Source: Treponema sp. (GTDB taxonomy: Bacteria > Spirochaetota > Spirochaetia > Treponematales > Breznakiellaceae). Taken from it: 5,924 nt of DNA. Made by a program: the position numbers and the translations under genes. The notes under the pieces are model-generated. The model was not told the DNA's origin and did not search any database. It saw only the letters and a list, made by a program, of their open reading frames with translations. This document shows positions 5,795 through 5,924 of this stretch, piece by piece; the stretch's first letter is position 1; each line of letters begins with the position of its first letter. Location: assembly GCA_031283905.1 (NCBI GenBank), contig JAITAW010000201.1, positions 1 through 5,924 of the forward strand, written 5' to 3'.

Positions 5795-5924
5795 GTGAAG
5801 GACGGATTAATGGTCATTAACCATGAAAATCGTATACGCTCTGTAAGAACACGCGATAGAACCGCAGGTAAAAAAGCGGGCGTATTGTTTGCGCCGGTTA
5901 TATATGACCGGATTGGGGGGCCCG
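5795..5924 (+). CDS. Partial unknown protein, N-terminus only, downstream of the IS-derived promoter
   Basis: The frame is open from GTG 5795 to the window end (43 codons, no stop) and begins VKDGLMVINHENRIR. The frame has a stop at 5765-5767, so the start lies between there and the first ATG at 5810. GTG is preferred because of the AGGAG at 5779-5783; TTG 5786 and ATG 5810 are alternatives. The visible part is basic (RSVRTRDRTAGKK), then turns hydrophobic (GVLFAPVIYDRI). It has no signal peptide and no motif I recognise. Its reality rests on the strong promoter and the ribosome-binding site, since 43 codons can stay open by chance. It could instead be decayed flanking sequence. Confidence 0.4.
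   Translation, partial: MKDGLMVINHENRIRSVRTRDRTAGKKAGVLFAPVIYDRIGGP

Noticed and set aside
4903..5817. 304-codon open frame on the minus strand
   Set aside because: It runs antisense through the IS4-type transposase remnant, whose plus-strand motifs are unmistakable in three frames. The antisense product shows no family pattern and has an odd Arg/Ser-rich composition.
1..5924. CRISPR array, tRNA or rRNA genes
   Set aside because: No regularly spaced direct repeats, no recognisable tRNA cloverleaf and no conserved rRNA blocks were seen on either strand.

Overview
The window suggests a spirochaete, most likely a Treponema-like bacterium of roughly 50% GC such as the termite-gut treponemes. 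The main pointers are a sensor-type class III adenylate cyclase with a helical C-terminal tail ending in a PPPDNWDGV-type motif, an MscS-family channel carrying a signal peptide, and IS remnants resembling those I associate with that group. This placement rests on family recall, not on an alignment.

Positions 1-4018 hold three intact-looking genes, all read leftward. From right to left they are: an MscS-type mechanosensitive channel (2666-4018) with its own promoter and a rho-independent terminator; a membrane-bound adenylate cyclase (921-2579); and a secreted or outer-membrane protein of unknown function (1-924, running off the left edge). The last two share an ATGA stop/start overlap, so they are almost certainly one translationally coupled unit. 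A cAMP-producing extracytoplasmic sensor would then be made together with an envelope protein. The channel is separated from them by the terminator at 2625-2660.

Positions 4019-4360 carry no gene that I can support. They hold a hairpin with T-rich tails on both sides, the channel promoter, and a 173-base stretch (4139-4311) packed with six consecutive short hairpins that looks like a structured RNA or its remnant.

Positions 4360-5739 are an insertion-sequence graveyard. A C-terminal fragment of an rve/DDE transposase (minus strand, frameshifted) is cut off at 4694. An IS4-type element begins exactly there, bounded by 9-bp imperfect inverted repeats at 4695-4703 and 5731-5739. Its plus-strand transposase has at least three 1-base frameshifts, an apparent internal deletion over the first catalytic Asp, and Glu-to-Gly at the expected catalytic Glu.

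Positions 5731-5924 contain a near-consensus sigma-70 promoter (TTGACA, 17 bp, TATACT). Its -35 box lies in the right inverted repeat of the IS remnant and its -10 box lies in flanking DNA. It drives a short open frame (from about 5795) that has a Shine-Dalgarno sequence and runs off the right edge. The dead IS appears to have left behind a hybrid outward promoter. The many 1-base shifts near the window end could also be sequence errors, and that must be excluded first.
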